Source of the DNA: Thermoplasmata archaeon
GTDB taxonomy: Archaea > Thermoplasmatota > Thermoplasmata > Halarchaeoplasmatales > Halarchaeoplasmataceae
Length of the DNA: 53,423 bases
Assembly: GCA_003560595.1 (NCBI GenBank)
Contig: PWKY01000025.1
Span: 1-53,423, forward strand
Direction of reading: 5' to 3'
The notes beneath the pieces are model-generated. The model did no database searches. It had not been told where the DNA came from and saw only the letters and a program-made list of their open reading frames with translations. Shown here one piece after another: positions 16,001-24,218 of the stretch. Made by a program: the position numbers and the translations under genes. Every line of letters starts with the position of its first letter. The stretch's first letter is position 1.

Positions 16001-16870
16001 TATCAACGTCAGGAAGTGAAGATAGAATGGGTTACTACACCACACAATACTGATGTTGTGGAATATCATATTAGAAAAAACGAAGGTCAGTGGGGATCTG
16101 CAGACTATGAAAACGAACATACTTATTCAGATCTAGAGGACGGATATCATACAGTGTTCGTTAGGGCGGTAGATGAAGCTGGTAATACGGGTGAGGCGAA
16201 CGTGTCTTTTATAGTAGATACGATTGCACCAGATATCAAGATTTCATCACCGGTTCAGGGGCATATCGAAGATAGCGGCGATGTATTGGTTACATGGGAT
16301 GTTACACCTCACACCACCGATATCACCGTATTTGAGGTGAGCGTAGATGGGGAAAACTTTGTAGGATCAATTTCTGATACAGGGCACACGTTTACGGGAC
16401 TAGTTGATGGAGAATACACACTGTTCGTTCGAGTGCAGGACCAAGCAGGACATATCGGGGAAGATCAGGTATCTATTATAGTGGATACAACCCCTCCGGA
16501 GATAATTATACTCACCCCTGACCACGGGGATATCTTAGATTCGAGGGAGGTTGAAGTCAGGTGGGATGTAACTCCTCATAATACCGAAATAGTAAGCTAT
16601 GAGGTTAGTTTGGATGGGGAAAGCTGGATAGGATCAGATTCAGATAGCGGACACTTCTTTAGAGATTTAGAAGATGGGAAGCATACTGTATATGTCCGTG
16701 TACTAGACGAAGCAGGACATGTCGGAGAAGATCGAGTTGATTTTAGAATAGATACCGTTTCTCAGGAAGGTATTAACATATTATGGTCTGTTTTTTATAT
16801 ACTGATGATATCTCTGGTTTCGATCGTGATCATGTCATACATATTTTTAAGACAAGGAAAAGAGCGATGA
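13076..16870 (+). CDS. Large membrane-anchored subtilisin-like protease with Ig-like repeats
   Basis: A 1264-residue secreted S8 peptidase. It has a signal peptide, a long pro-region (to about residue 285), and a catalytic domain with Asp315 (ADTGIGDG), His352 (HGHGTHVAG) and Ser554 (SGTSMAVPAVAG). A jelly-roll P-like domain (about 625-770) is followed by an Ig-like module (about 775-865) that is also found in the split protease upstream. Then come four tandem beta-sandwich repeats of about 90 residues, each ending in a VDTTPP-type linker, and a C-terminal transmembrane helix with a short basic tail. ATG 13076 has a TATA-like box near 13030 and a GGGGATC stretch before it. It probably digests extracellular protein at the cell surface. 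Confidence 0.9.
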   Translation: MKYVFKLWSIMLIAILIISMYPTDASLIDEEKNREYNVLVSFSNTGDITRIKSTDAEVIETYTSQVLLRVNRDVEKELNELGLKTTHLRPRTILSMKRHPFGFEGEKISFLDEITIEDYEPGVEGLFIIHLMGPPHPRWWRKLDDLGVNIINYVPNYAYEVKMTPELAEEVVELYFVDRVEVYQPAFKLAEDLKTGLVSIRLTEGARLSTFEIIDSKLDVISVTETAGYGTIILVEARDKTVFSEIVRLPEVYRISNHAEPDLTDEIASQIIGGGCWIWDPYDDPYEPYRGHGDHGAYVNQLGYTGRGVTTAIADTGIGDGTAGNAGHLDFDGRVIGGHYWSGNTWADGHGHGTHVAGSLAGNTYNGTSKTIDEFGYITSMGEYYAAQGLAYNSDIYGQKIFDDDGDWIGPSTYFEIIEEAKQNAGAYVHSNSWGDDTSMGSYTDASEDYDRAVRDANRESDNNEPMIIVTAAGNEGGSGIVPPGTAKNVITVGSTENFNPDMGVDDPESISDFSSRGWTDDMRIKPDLVAPGEGIISTGITSDDSYESRSGTSMAVPAVAGAAAVVVEWYEDNYGYTPSPAMVKSLMINTAYSLQGETGAIPNRHEGWGMVNLVYLIGTDLNFIMEDQTSSLTTGEVDEYYIEYQDNSEPLKVSLVWTDKEALSGDIWALKNNLNLEVIAPNGDTFRGNAFHEGWTSPNKGTMDDFDINNDGWDDVNNVQNVYIHQDDLETGTYKVRIHGELISMDSNNDGYINQDYALVIQNAYEKIPPSISLNAPDGGEVWYAGMENEISWETERGDGDIEHIDLDYSIDGGHSWEIIGTGLEDTGTYLWEVPDEPSMESLVRVTVYDEADISAFDISNDTFAIIGTEQTHTIEIINPLEGDLLSSEDILLEWAVEEGLPSIDKHEVSIGYDLWIEAHEGDRHTFTNIEEGDHKAMVRVTDEYGYSVEKSVNFIVDTTPPDVEITRPQEGEIYQRQEVKIEWVTTPHNTDVVEYHIRKNEGQWGSADYENEHTYSDLEDGYHTVFVRAVDEAGNTGEANVSFIVDTIAPDIKISSPVQGHIEDSGDVLVTWDVTPHTTDITVFEVSVDGENFVGSISDTGHTFTGLVDGEYTLFVRVQDQAGHIGEDQVSIIVDTTPPEIIILTPDHGDILDSREVEVRWDVTPHNTEIVSYEVSLDGESWIGSDSDSGHFFRDLEDGKHTVYVRVLDEAGHVGEDRVDFRIDTVSQEGINILWSVFYILMISLVSIVIMSYIFLRQGKER

Positions 16871-17022
16871 AAAGGCACACCGGTTTAAGTACCGAAAATG
16901 TTATGTTCGTTTATGATATCATGAGTCCAAAAACTAAAGGGACATAAGATCATCCAAAATCTATTTATAGGTTAGAATCGGTAAAATGATCGTCATACTT
17001 ATGTCAGACGGTGAGTTTGAAG

Positions 17023-17574
17023 ATGCCAAAAAAACTTCCAAAATATCTAAGGGACGATGAGGTTAGAAAACTACTCAGTTCACCTCCAAGAAAAAAAACA
17101 AGAGATCGTCTTATCCTGCGGATATTATATCGGTGTGGATTAAGGGTATCCGAGCTCACAGAATTAAAGATCGAAGATATCGATTTTACGGAAGAGATGA
17201 TAACTATACGTGGAGGTAAAGGAGACAAAGATCGAGTGGTCCCCATCGATTCAGATACTTTAGATCTGATAGAATTCTATAAAGCAGGAGCTGAAGAAGG
17301 ATATCTTATACTCTCCGAAAGGGGTGGTAATCTATCTACCCGCCAGGTTGAACGTTTGGTTAAAAAATACGGTAAAGAGGCCGGTATAAACAAAAACATA
17401 TATCCACATATGTTAAGACACAGCTTCGCGGTTCACTGCCTAAAGGCGGGAATGAATCTAAGAAGCGTTCAAAAGATGCTAGGACATTCATCCCTAACCA
17501 CTACGCAGATATACTTGGATCTGACCGGTGAAGATATAAAGAAAGATTACGAGGACCACCCACTTCCAGCCTAA
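17023..17574 (+). CDS. Tyrosine recombinase, catalytic domain only (XerA-like)
   Basis: A 183-residue tyrosine recombinase with all catalytic residues visible: Arg in CGLRVSEL, Lys in GGKGDKDR, His-x-x-Arg in HMLRHSF, His in LGHSS and the nucleophile Tyr in IYLDL. The N-terminal SAM-like core-binding domain (about 90-100 residues in XerA/XerC/XerD) is missing; an in-frame stop at 16987-16989 rules out an upstream extension. ATG 17023 is preferred because GGTGA lies eight bases before it; GTG 17011 is the alternative. It could be the chromosome-dimer resolvase of this organism in short form or a remnant integrase. It is 4 kb from the tRNA-Lys direct repeat. Confidence 0.85.
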   Translation: MPKKLPKYLRDDEVRKLLSSPPRKKTRDRLILRILYRCGLRVSELTELKIEDIDFTEEMITIRGGKGDKDRVVPIDSDTLDLIEFYKAGAEEGYLILSERGGNLSTRQVERLVKKYGKEAGINKNIYPHMLRHSFAVHCLKAGMNLRSVQKMLGHSSLTTTQIYLDLTGEDIKKDYEDHPLPA

Positions 17575-17578
17575 AGAG

Positions 17579-18814
17579 ATGGTGCCAATGTACGAAAAAG
17601 TAGAAACACAAATTGATCAGCTAAGAGACGAAATGAAGAACGACCTTATAGAAATGTTAAAGATACCAGCTCTAGGTCCCGATAACGATGGTGATGGAGA
17701 GATGGATAAGACGGAATTTTTGATGGAGTTGATAAAGGATTTTGGTTTCGATGAAATCAAGCGATATGACGCACCGGATCCTAGAGTCAGTTCCGGGAAA
17801 AGGCCAAATATCGTTGCCATCAAAAAAGGTGAGTCTGACAAAAGTATAGCTATCCTAGCACACATGGATATAGTACCGGAAGGAGACCTAGATCAATGGG
17901 AAACGGACCCATACGACCCACAATTCATAGACGGTAAGATATACGGTAGGGGTGCTGAAGATAACGGTCAAGAAGTTATAGCCGGATTATATGCTGTAAA
18001 GGCTCTAACTGAAGCCGGAGTTGAACCCCATTATAACATCAAGATGATGATCGTGTCAGACGAGGAAACCGGCAGCCAATACGGAGCAAGATATATTATA
18101 GATGAAGGTGCCGTGGATGAAGGGGACCTCATAGTCGTTCCAGATCACAGTGAATCTAACGGCAAATTTATAGAAGTCGTTGAAAAATCAGGCTTATGGG
18201 TTAAAATAACGTGTAGAGGGAAACAAGGCCATGCCGCTATGCCTGGAGATACGTTGAATGCAAATAGAGCCATGGCCGAGTACCAATACAGAGTTGATAA
18301 AATATTAAAAGAAAAATTCTACTCGATCACAAATGAACTTTTCTCACCATCGTTCAGCACATTCGAACCTACGAAGAGAGAAAAAAACGTTCCTAACGTA
18401 AACACCATACCCGGTAAAGAGGTACAGTACTTTGACTGCAGGATAATACCTGAGGTGGATGTTGCAAAGGTAAAAGCGGTTTTTGAAGATGCTGGTGAAG
18501 AGCTGAAAGAAAAGTACGGTACGAATTATGAAATAGAGTACAATAGAGACAGCGAAGCCCCTCCCGGAACTCCCGTTGATTCGGAAGTAGTGGTAAAACT
18601 ATCTGAAGCCGTAAAAAAGGTGACCGGTCATAAGCCAGCTCCAGTAGGTATAGGAGGGGGTACTGTTGCCGCTATCTTTAGGCGAAAGGGGTTACCGGCC
18701 GCCGTATGGTGCAGTAATCACAATATGGCTCATCAACCCAACGAATACGCCGTATTAGATAATATGGTCAGGGATTGTAAGGTGTTCTGCGCCATGGCCA
18801 TGACGGATGATTAG
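17579..18814 (+). CDS. M20 family metallopeptidase (ArgE/DapE/CPG2 type)
   Basis: A 411-residue dizinc peptidase or deacylase. Expected metal ligands and the catalytic base are visible: His in AHMDIVPEG, bridging Asp in GRGAEDNGQ, the Glu pair in SDEETGS, Asp in VVPDHSESNG, and the C-terminal His in NHNMAHQPNEY. The central dimerisation domain begins near GKQGHAAMPG. ATG 17588 is an alternative start nine bases in. It starts four bases after the recombinase and may be co-transcribed. Its stop overlaps the SAM synthetase stop on the other strand (TTAG). The substrate is unresolved; an intracellular di-/tripeptidase would fit a peptide-fermenting lifestyle. Confidence 0.88.
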   Translation: MVPMYEKVETQIDQLRDEMKNDLIEMLKIPALGPDNDGDGEMDKTEFLMELIKDFGFDEIKRYDAPDPRVSSGKRPNIVAIKKGESDKSIAILAHMDIVPEGDLDQWETDPYDPQFIDGKIYGRGAEDNGQEVIAGLYAVKALTEAGVEPHYNIKMMIVSDEETGSQYGARYIIDEGAVDEGDLIVVPDHSESNGKFIEVVEKSGLWVKITCRGKQGHAAMPGDTLNANRAMAEYQYRVDKILKEKFYSITNELFSPSFSTFEPTKREKNVPNVNTIPGKEVQYFDCRIIPEVDVAKVKAVFEDAGEELKEKYGTNYEIEYNRDSEAPPGTPVDSEVVVKLSEAVKKVTGHKPAPVGIGGGTVAAIFRRKGLPAAVWCSNHNMAHQPNEYAVLDNMVRDCKVFCAMAMTDD

Positions 18815-20007
18815 AATACCGATAGTTCGCCCCTCATCACCCGCTCTGTTAGGGAAGATATATTCTCTAGATAATCCTCGGTTATGGCCTCAGCGATATC
18901 TATGTATTTAGAGTATTCACCTTTTTCAGGTACAACTAATTGAATACTAGCCATCTGGGGCTCTGCTATCGGTTTGCCGATCTGAGAAACAAGTCTAACG
19001 AATACGTCGTGAACACCGTCTTGGACCTCTTCATAGATCTTTTCAGCGATCTCCTTAGCAGCTAAATTATAAAGCTTGCCGACGTGGGTTACCGGATTCT
19101 TTCCGGCGGCTGCCTCCATGCTCATGGGCCGGAATGGAGTGATCAAACCATTTGCCCTGTTTCCACGACCCACAGAACCGTCGTCACCGTTTTCCATGGA
19201 CAGGCCGGTTACTGTCAGGTAATACACATCTCTATCATAATCATCGGCGGTGTTTACATCCACTTTGATGTCTCTTTCAGTATACTTTAATACCTCGTCG
19301 GTGACCCTGCTTTTCAATTCTTCTACCACACTTATATAGTGATCTGCATCTGGTGTTAACTTATCGACCATAGCAGCGGCGATGGTCAGATCCAGTTCGT
19401 TTCCTATCCTAGTGGCCATCACTTTAACGTCCTGTCCAACTTCAGGCAGGTATTTTTTAAGAGGTCCATTGATGAATTTTTCTGCCTCTAAAGCCGCTTT
19501 TTCGGTTCCGCTGAATGGAGCAAAGGATACGCCGAAAGAAGTATCATTTGCCAACCCTTTAGTGGTGTCGTAAACTTCCATGAGATCCATGGAACCCTTT
19601 CCCAATCGGCAATGATAAGTCACTTCTTCTCTAGTATTCAAATTAGTACAGGTATCCTGTAAGTATTGATCAGCCGCCTTCAACGCGACAGAGCGATAGG
19701 GAAGTCTTTTATCTCCAACATTGGTGACTGCACGTCCCACCAGGAGTATATAGATAGGGTCAAGTATAGTTCCTCCTCCAAATTCCGGTTCAGCTTGACC
19801 ACCCACGATCTGGACTTCATCCGTGTTATGGTGTAGTATTCTACCGAATTCTTCCATGTACATCTTTGACAACCCTTTGCTTACCTGCTCTGCTATCCCA
19901 TCAGCTAAACTATCTGGGTGTCCTATACCCTTTCTTTCAACGATCTCGATATGCTGCTGTTCGATAGGCGTTTCGATAAGTGTTTCCGCATCTATATTTT
20001 TAGGCAT
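18811..20007 (-). CDS. mat: S-adenosylmethionine synthetase, archaeal type
   Basis: A 398-residue methionine adenosyltransferase that makes S-adenosylmethionine from ATP and methionine. It belongs to the archaeal family, which is very divergent from bacterial MetK. Markers are [17 protein letters not shown] near residue 24, [17 protein letters not shown], and [12 protein letters not shown] with [20 protein letters not shown]. Length matches the family. ATG 20007 is fixed by a strong ribosome binding site AGGAGG (20015-20020) seven bases away. An HTH-CBS regulator gene is divergent from it. Confidence 0.96.
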   Translation of the reverse strand: MPKNIDAETLIETPIEQQHIEIVERKGIGHPDSLADGIAEQVSKGLSKMYMEEFGRILHHNTDEVQIVGGQAEPEFGGGTILDPIYILLVGRAVTNVGDKRLPYRSVALKAADQYLQDTCTNLNTREEVTYHCRLGKGSMDLMEVYDTTKGLANDTSFGVSFAPFSGTEKAALEAEKFINGPLKKYLPEVGQDVKVMATRIGNELDLTIAAAMVDKLTPDADHYISVVEELKSRVTDEVLKYTERDIKVDVNTADDYDRDVYYLTVTGLSMENGDDGSVGRGNRANGLITPFRPMSMEAAAGKNPVTHVGKLYNLAAKEIAEKIYEEVQDGVHDVFVRLVSQIGKPIAEPQMASIQLVVPEKGEYSKYIDIAEAITEDYLENISSLTERVMRGELSVF

Positions 20008-20014
20008 GTTTGTT

Positions 20015-20061
20015 CCTCCTATTTAAAGGATAAATAAAACATCCTGGTATAACCAGGGATG
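20015..20061 (-). promoter_or_regulatory. mat leader: hairpin followed by T-rich tract, then strong ribosome binding site
   Basis: On the minus strand, CATCC-C-TGGT (20061-20052) pairs with ACCA-GGATG (20048-20040) around a three-base loop, with one bulged base. It is followed directly by TTTTATTTAT and then AGGAGG. A GC-containing hairpin followed by U-rich sequence inside a leader resembles an attenuator. No known SAM riboswitch fold was recognised. Confidence 0.4.
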
Positions 20062-20190
20062 AATATTATCGTGAACTCTGATATGAGTACGACGTTTTTC
20101 ACTCAAAAGGGGATCCTTATTAATAATTTTCTGTTCTTTTTATTCCGATAGGAATACTTCTTTATACCTCTACATGTTATGGAAAAATGT

Positions 20191-20739
20191 ATGTCGAAGG
20201 ATCTATCACAGGTTAGAAGGCTTCGAATCAACGTTGGGATAACCCAATCAGAACTCGCAGAGATGGCTGGAGTAAGCCAGTCACTGATAGCAAAGATAGA
20301 GGGGGGTAAAACTATGCCGTCCTACGAAATAGGTAGGGCTATACTTGATACGTTAGACATGATGATAGATGACATAGAAGAACACCGTTCAGCCAAAGAT
20401 GTGCATACCAAGCCGCTCATACATCTATCCCCGGATGATACGGTAGGGGAGGCACTTGATCTGATGAAAAGAAACGCCGTTTCACAATTACCAGTCATAG
20501 AACAGGACAAATCCAAAGGATCTGTTACAGAACGAGGGTTAGTCAAAAAGATAGATTCATTGGATAGAGACGATAATATATGTAACGTGATGGAAAGTAG
20601 TTTTCCTATATTGGATGAGGATTCCAAGTTAGATCTAGTTAAAGATTTATTAAATTATTATTCGTGTATCATAACGTCCAAAGAAGGTCGATTGGTAGGG
20701 ATAATCACAAAAGCGGATTTGCTAAAAGAACTAAGATGA
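20191..20739 (+). CDS. HTH-XRE transcriptional regulator with two CBS domains
   Basis: A 182-residue protein. An N-terminal XRE-type helix-turn-helix (about residues 5-60, GITQSELAEMAGVSQSLIAKIE) is followed by a pair of CBS domains (about 65-180, with SQLPVIEQD and RLVGIITKADLLKELR). CBS pairs bind adenosyl compounds such as AMP, ATP or S-adenosylmethionine. The ATG at 20191 is preferred over 20179 because the TTTATA box is centred near 20162, which suits a leaderless transcript starting at about 20188. It is divergent from the SAM synthetase gene, so adenosyl-ligand control of that gene is possible but not shown. Confidence 0.88.
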   Translation: MSKDLSQVRRLRINVGITQSELAEMAGVSQSLIAKIEGGKTMPSYEIGRAILDTLDMMIDDIEEHRSAKDVHTKPLIHLSPDDTVGEALDLMKRNAVSQLPVIEQDKSKGSVTERGLVKKIDSLDRDDNICNVMESSFPILDEDSKLDLVKDLLNYYSCIITSKEGRLVGIITKADLLKELR

Positions 20740-20742
20740 ACA

Positions 20743-22491
20743 TCACATCCCCCAAAAGGGCTGCTCTTCCTTTTTGATCTCACGGATCTCTTCTAGTATA
20801 CGATTTTCATCAAATGATAGCTGGATGTCCCTCAGTTTTCTAGCATCTCCCTCGGGAATATCGATATAAAGATCATCCCCTGGCTTCATCTGTCGACCGA
20901 TGGTTACTCCACTGATAGCTATGGCGACTTCTTCACCCTGCTCCGCCTTATCCAATGTTTTATCACCGTCTCTGATGCTTTTGATCGTACCAACAACTCG
21001 ACCGTCTCTCCTCAGTATTTTTTGTTCTGGTTTTATCCGGCCTGCTAGCACTCTAACACCCACTATCGCTGGTTTGCAGAGTCTAAAAATTTTGTCATCT
21101 AGTATACGGAATTTGCCGGGATGGACTATAGTTACTCTTCTCGCTTCTTCCAATTCCTTCATCTTTTGTTCTTTCCATTCATCATATTGGTCAACTAGTT
21201 GGTAAACGACCTTTTCAGTAAATACTACTGCATCCATGTCTCTCAAGTCAACTTCAGCATCGCTGAGTATATCCACGTTAAAGCCCAATATCACCCTATG
21301 AAGAGGGTTTGGTAATGTAGCCGCTTCAACTATATCCTTGTGTGAAATATCCCCGATGTTTGCTTTGGATATGGGTACGTTTTTGTCTTTCAACTCGGAA
21401 GCTAATCCCTCCAAAGAACCGATGGCATCCGCCTGGATGATTATGCCGTCTTCATCGAGTTCTATGCTGGGTTGACTTTCCTCTATGATTTCATCCATTA
21501 TCTGATCTAAATCCCTATCTCCGACCACCCTAAGTGGTGCACCGGAAAGGACACCTTCAGTATCCTGTGTAACTAATTTTATACCTGCTGCCGCACTGAC
21601 ATCGTCAACTTCATCAAATCTTTCCCTAGGATCACGTATTTCATCTAATGGCTTTGGTTTTAATAGGGATTTAACATTTGTTCTCAAGGGTTCTCCACGG
21701 GTACCGATTATCACCTCATCCCCTTTGTTTAACACACCTTCGTATATTATCGTATCAAATGTGGTCCCGAGTCCAAGAACTTCTTTTACTTCAAGGATAG
21801 TACCAAATGCAGGTCCCTCCTCGACCATCAATTGATCTTTGAGAAATCGTTGTGCTAAGCCGATGAGTGTCATCAACATATCTTCTATACCCTCTCCTGT
21901 TTTTGCACTCATGGGAACTATACCTATGTTTTTGGAAAAGTTCCTAACATTATCGTAACGGTCGGCTGAAAATCCTTTGTCATAAAGCTCACCGATCAAT
22001 TCATAAAGTGATTCGGTCATCCGATCTTGTGCGCTTTTGGACTGCTCGGGAAAGCTTTTGATAAAAGGTTTGTTCTGTGAATTCCAACCGGTGATACGAT
22101 CCAATTTGTTTGCGGCTACTACAAAGGGCGTTTTCTCTCTCCTTAGGATGTCCAAAGATTCCAAGGATTGTGGTTTGAAACCCTCCTTGATATCAACGAT
22201 CAGTACCGCAAGGTCGGCGAGTGCACCACCCCTGGAACGAAGGGTAACGAAGGAATGATGTCCAGGAGTATCTATAAATAGTAATCCAGGAAGGGAAAAT
22301 GAAACGTTACAGCCAAGGTCTGAACATGCATCTATGAGTACGTCTATGGGGACCTCGGTGGCACCTATATGCTGGGTGATCTTACCCGCTTCCCTGTCAG
22401 CAACAGTGCTACCTCGGATCCGGTCTAAAAATGTGGTTTTACCGTGGTCTACATGTCCCAAGACACTGACTATTGGCTGACGTACGTACAT
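20743..22491 (-). CDS. infB: Translation initiation factor aIF5B (IF-2 homologue)
   Basis: A 582-residue GTPase that promotes ribosomal subunit joining. The G-domain motifs are G1 GHVDHGKTT (residues 12-20), G3 DTPGH, G4 NKLD and G5 SAK. Domain II, the alpha/beta domain III and the C-terminal beta-barrel follow in the usual order, with the length typical of archaeal aIF5B and without the N-terminal extension of bacterial IF2 or eukaryotic eIF5B. It is convergent with the CBS regulator, three bases apart. No intein is present. Confidence 0.96.
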   Translation of the reverse strand: MYVRQPIVSVLGHVDHGKTTFLDRIRGSTVADREAGKITQHIGATEVPIDVLIDACSDLGCNVSFSLPGLLFIDTPGHHSFVTLRSRGGALADLAVLIVDIKEGFKPQSLESLDILRREKTPFVVAANKLDRITGWNSQNKPFIKSFPEQSKSAQDRMTESLYELIGELYDKGFSADRYDNVRNFSKNIGIVPMSAKTGEGIEDMLMTLIGLAQRFLKDQLMVEEGPAFGTILEVKEVLGLGTTFDTIIYEGVLNKGDEVIIGTRGEPLRTNVKSLLKPKPLDEIRDPRERFDEVDDVSAAAGIKLVTQDTEGVLSGAPLRVVGDRDLDQIMDEIIEESQPSIELDEDGIIIQADAIGSLEGLASELKDKNVPISKANIGDISHKDIVEAATLPNPLHRVILGFNVDILSDAEVDLRDMDAVVFTEKVVYQLVDQYDEWKEQKMKELEEARRVTIVHPGKFRILDDKIFRLCKPAIVGVRVLAGRIKPEQKILRRDGRVVGTIKSIRDGDKTLDKAEQGEEVAIAISGVTIGRQMKPGDDLYIDIPEGDARKLRDIQLSFDENRILEEIREIKKEEQPFWGM

Positions 22492-22533
22492 AAAGTTAGG
22501 ACAAAGGGACCTTAATATATATTTTTTCCAGAG

Positions 22534-22893
22534 TTAGTACACATAATCATCATTTTCAAGCTCTTTGCGTATGTCGGTGCTTATATGTCCACAGTACTCA
22601 CATCTAGCGGAATGATCCACTTCAACCTCAAGAGCTAGATTTCCACAATTTGGACACCTCTCATAGCCCTTTACTAAGCCCTCATCAGATTTTACTTCCT
22701 GCCCACTTGAACCATCCGACGCGGGAGCGGGATAACCCATCATGACTAAGATGATAGGGTCTTCGCTATCAGGGGATGTATGAAAAGAAAGATCGACTGG
22801 GTACCATCCATTCTTTATCATGGAGTTTACAGTTTTCTCACACTTTTTAAGAGAGGAATCGCTATCAAACCTAAGCATCTTTACTTTTTTCAA
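22534..22893 (-). CDS. Small zinc-ribbon protein of unknown function
   Basis: A 119-residue protein. An N-terminal alpha/beta segment (about 1-55) includes SLKKCEKTVNSMIKNGWYPV, then there is a polar linker, and then a C-terminal zinc ribbon with CPNCG and CEYCG (about 80-101). No family recognised. The TTG at 22893 is chosen because GAGGT lies seven bases upstream; ATG 22878 is the internal alternative. It lies just upstream of infB on the same strand with 42 bases between, so it may share the operon. Confidence 0.65.
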   Translation of the reverse strand: MKKVKMLRFDSDSSLKKCEKTVNSMIKNGWYPVDLSFHTSPDSEDPIILVMMGYPAPASDGSSGQEVKSDEGLVKGYERCPNCGNLALEVEVDHSARCEYCGHISTDIRKELENDDYVY

Positions 22894-22942
22894 CGCCTTT
22901 ACCTCGTTGATTGAAGTATATTAGTGGAATATAAATGTTGCC

Positions 22943-23665
22943 TTACAAAACCTTAGCAGTTAACCAATGATTTTCAGCGATCGCCTTAAAGCCCATGGAG
23001 TGTGCCAGGGAAAGGGATGCAGGATTGTCCTTATATATATCTACAACGGGGATCAAGTCCATGTCCAAAGCATCATGACACAATCTTTCAGTCAATGCAT
23101 GTGCAAATCCTTTCCTCCGCCATCTCTCTTTCACGTGAAGAAAACCAAGGCAAACCACATGATCGGTCAAATAATGTGTTAGACACCAAGCTATCAGTTC
23201 ACCTTCCCGACGTATGCCATATGCCGGGGCGGATTCGATACGCATCTTGATATATTCCTGTGCCTGCCTATTGCCGCCCCCCCAAAACCGGTTTATCTCA
23301 TCCGCATCTTCAACTACAAGAGGCTCTACCTCTATATCCGAACTCCCAAAGTGATCTATGGGTCTTTTGAACATCCAGGTAGGGCCATCGTCGATCTCTT
23401 CTGCACATTCATCTATAACACCAAATGCAACTGGATCGACTGCGTGAAAGCGGTACTCTCCAGGAGCGATGGATTTAAACAATTTTAAAAGATAATATTT
23501 TTCACCGGTTAGAGTTAATACATTGTCACTTTTCAAAATCACCGCTTCGATCCGGTCTTCGCCGGCGATATTTATATCGGGATCATCCGAGAGTTGTGCC
23601 AACATGTAAGAATAACGAAGGGGTTCTCGTGATAGGAATTGCCTGACTTCTTCTAACTCTACCAT
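22943..23665 (-). CDS. GNAT family N-acetyltransferase
   Basis: A 240-residue protein. The C-terminal GNAT domain (about residues 115-235) holds the acetyl-CoA-binding motif A variant VKERWRRKGFAHALTERL and the downstream DNPASLSLAHSMGFKA motif typical of the family. The N-terminal half (about 1-110) is a divergent domain, similar in arrangement to two-domain GNAT proteins of the FR47 kind. Substrate unknown. It is divergent from the MgtC-like gene. Confidence 0.82.
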   Translation of the reverse strand: MVELEEVRQFLSREPLRYSYMLAQLSDDPDINIAGEDRIEAVILKSDNVLTLTGEKYYLLKLFKSIAPGEYRFHAVDPVAFGVIDECAEEIDDGPTWMFKRPIDHFGSSDIEVEPLVVEDADEINRFWGGGNRQAQEYIKMRIESAPAYGIRREGELIAWCLTHYLTDHVVCLGFLHVKERWRRKGFAHALTERLCHDALDMDLIPVVDIYKDNPASLSLAHSMGFKAIAENHWLTAKVL

Positions 23666-23749
23666 CTAAACCGCATATACCGGTTGTTATTTAATTTTTC
23701 GAGTTTTTGGGTCAAAAGTATAAATAAGTTAGCCATCATTATACATAAT

Positions 23750-24172
23750 ATGACCGCTGAAATAATCAACTTCGAACTTATGATACATTCACTGATAGCT
23801 GTTGGTCTAGGTGGTCTTATCGGTCTGGAAAGAGAACACCGTGTAGCTAAAGAAAGAGTTATCGCAGGAGTGAGAACCTTTCCTTTGACCGCGTTATCTG
23901 GAGTTCTTTTTTCCTTCCTCTCCGCCAGTGATAACGTGGCTTTATTAGAGGTGGGGTTAATTATTTTTGGAGGTTTCGCCCTGGTAATGGCCTTCTTAAA
24001 ATTCGGCATCCATAAAATCGGCATCACCACACCGGTCGCATACTTTTTGACATTTTTGATAGGTATCATGGTTCAGAGAGCCTTCATCTTGGAAGCGGCG
24101 TTCATAACAATACTAGTGACTGCATTACTGCTCACTAAGGAACGGCTGCATAATCTTGCTAGAAGTTTTTGA
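23750..24172 (+). CDS. MgtC/SapB family membrane protein
   Basis: A 140-residue integral membrane protein with about four transmembrane segments. The family signature is visible: GLGGLIGLEREH, followed by an Arg-rich loop and GVRTFPLTALSG. Only the MgtC-like N-terminal module is present; the DUF4010 half found in many archaeal relatives is absent. ATG 23750 is preferred to an upstream in-frame start at 23684, because a TATA-like box (about 23718-23727) sits 25 bases before it. Family members are linked to magnesium homeostasis and acid tolerance, but the activity is not established. Confidence 0.85.
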   Translation: MTAEIINFELMIHSLIAVGLGGLIGLEREHRVAKERVIAGVRTFPLTALSGVLFSFLSASDNVALLEVGLIIFGGFALVMAFLKFGIHKIGITTPVAYFLTFLIGIMVQRAFILEAAFITILVTALLLTKERLHNLARSF

Positions 24173-24218
24173 ACATCAGGGATATAACTAAATAGTACAC
24201 TTTGTTGGTCAAAAATTG

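Noticed and set aside
12714-17574. Intact integrated plasmid or virus between tRNA-Lys and the recombinase
   Set aside because: The only large gene between them is a cell-surface protease; no replication, capsid or second att copy beyond 12871-12891 is seen.
20040-20061. Known SAM riboswitch
   Set aside because: Only one short hairpin is visible; no known SAM aptamer core or pseudoknot could be drawn.
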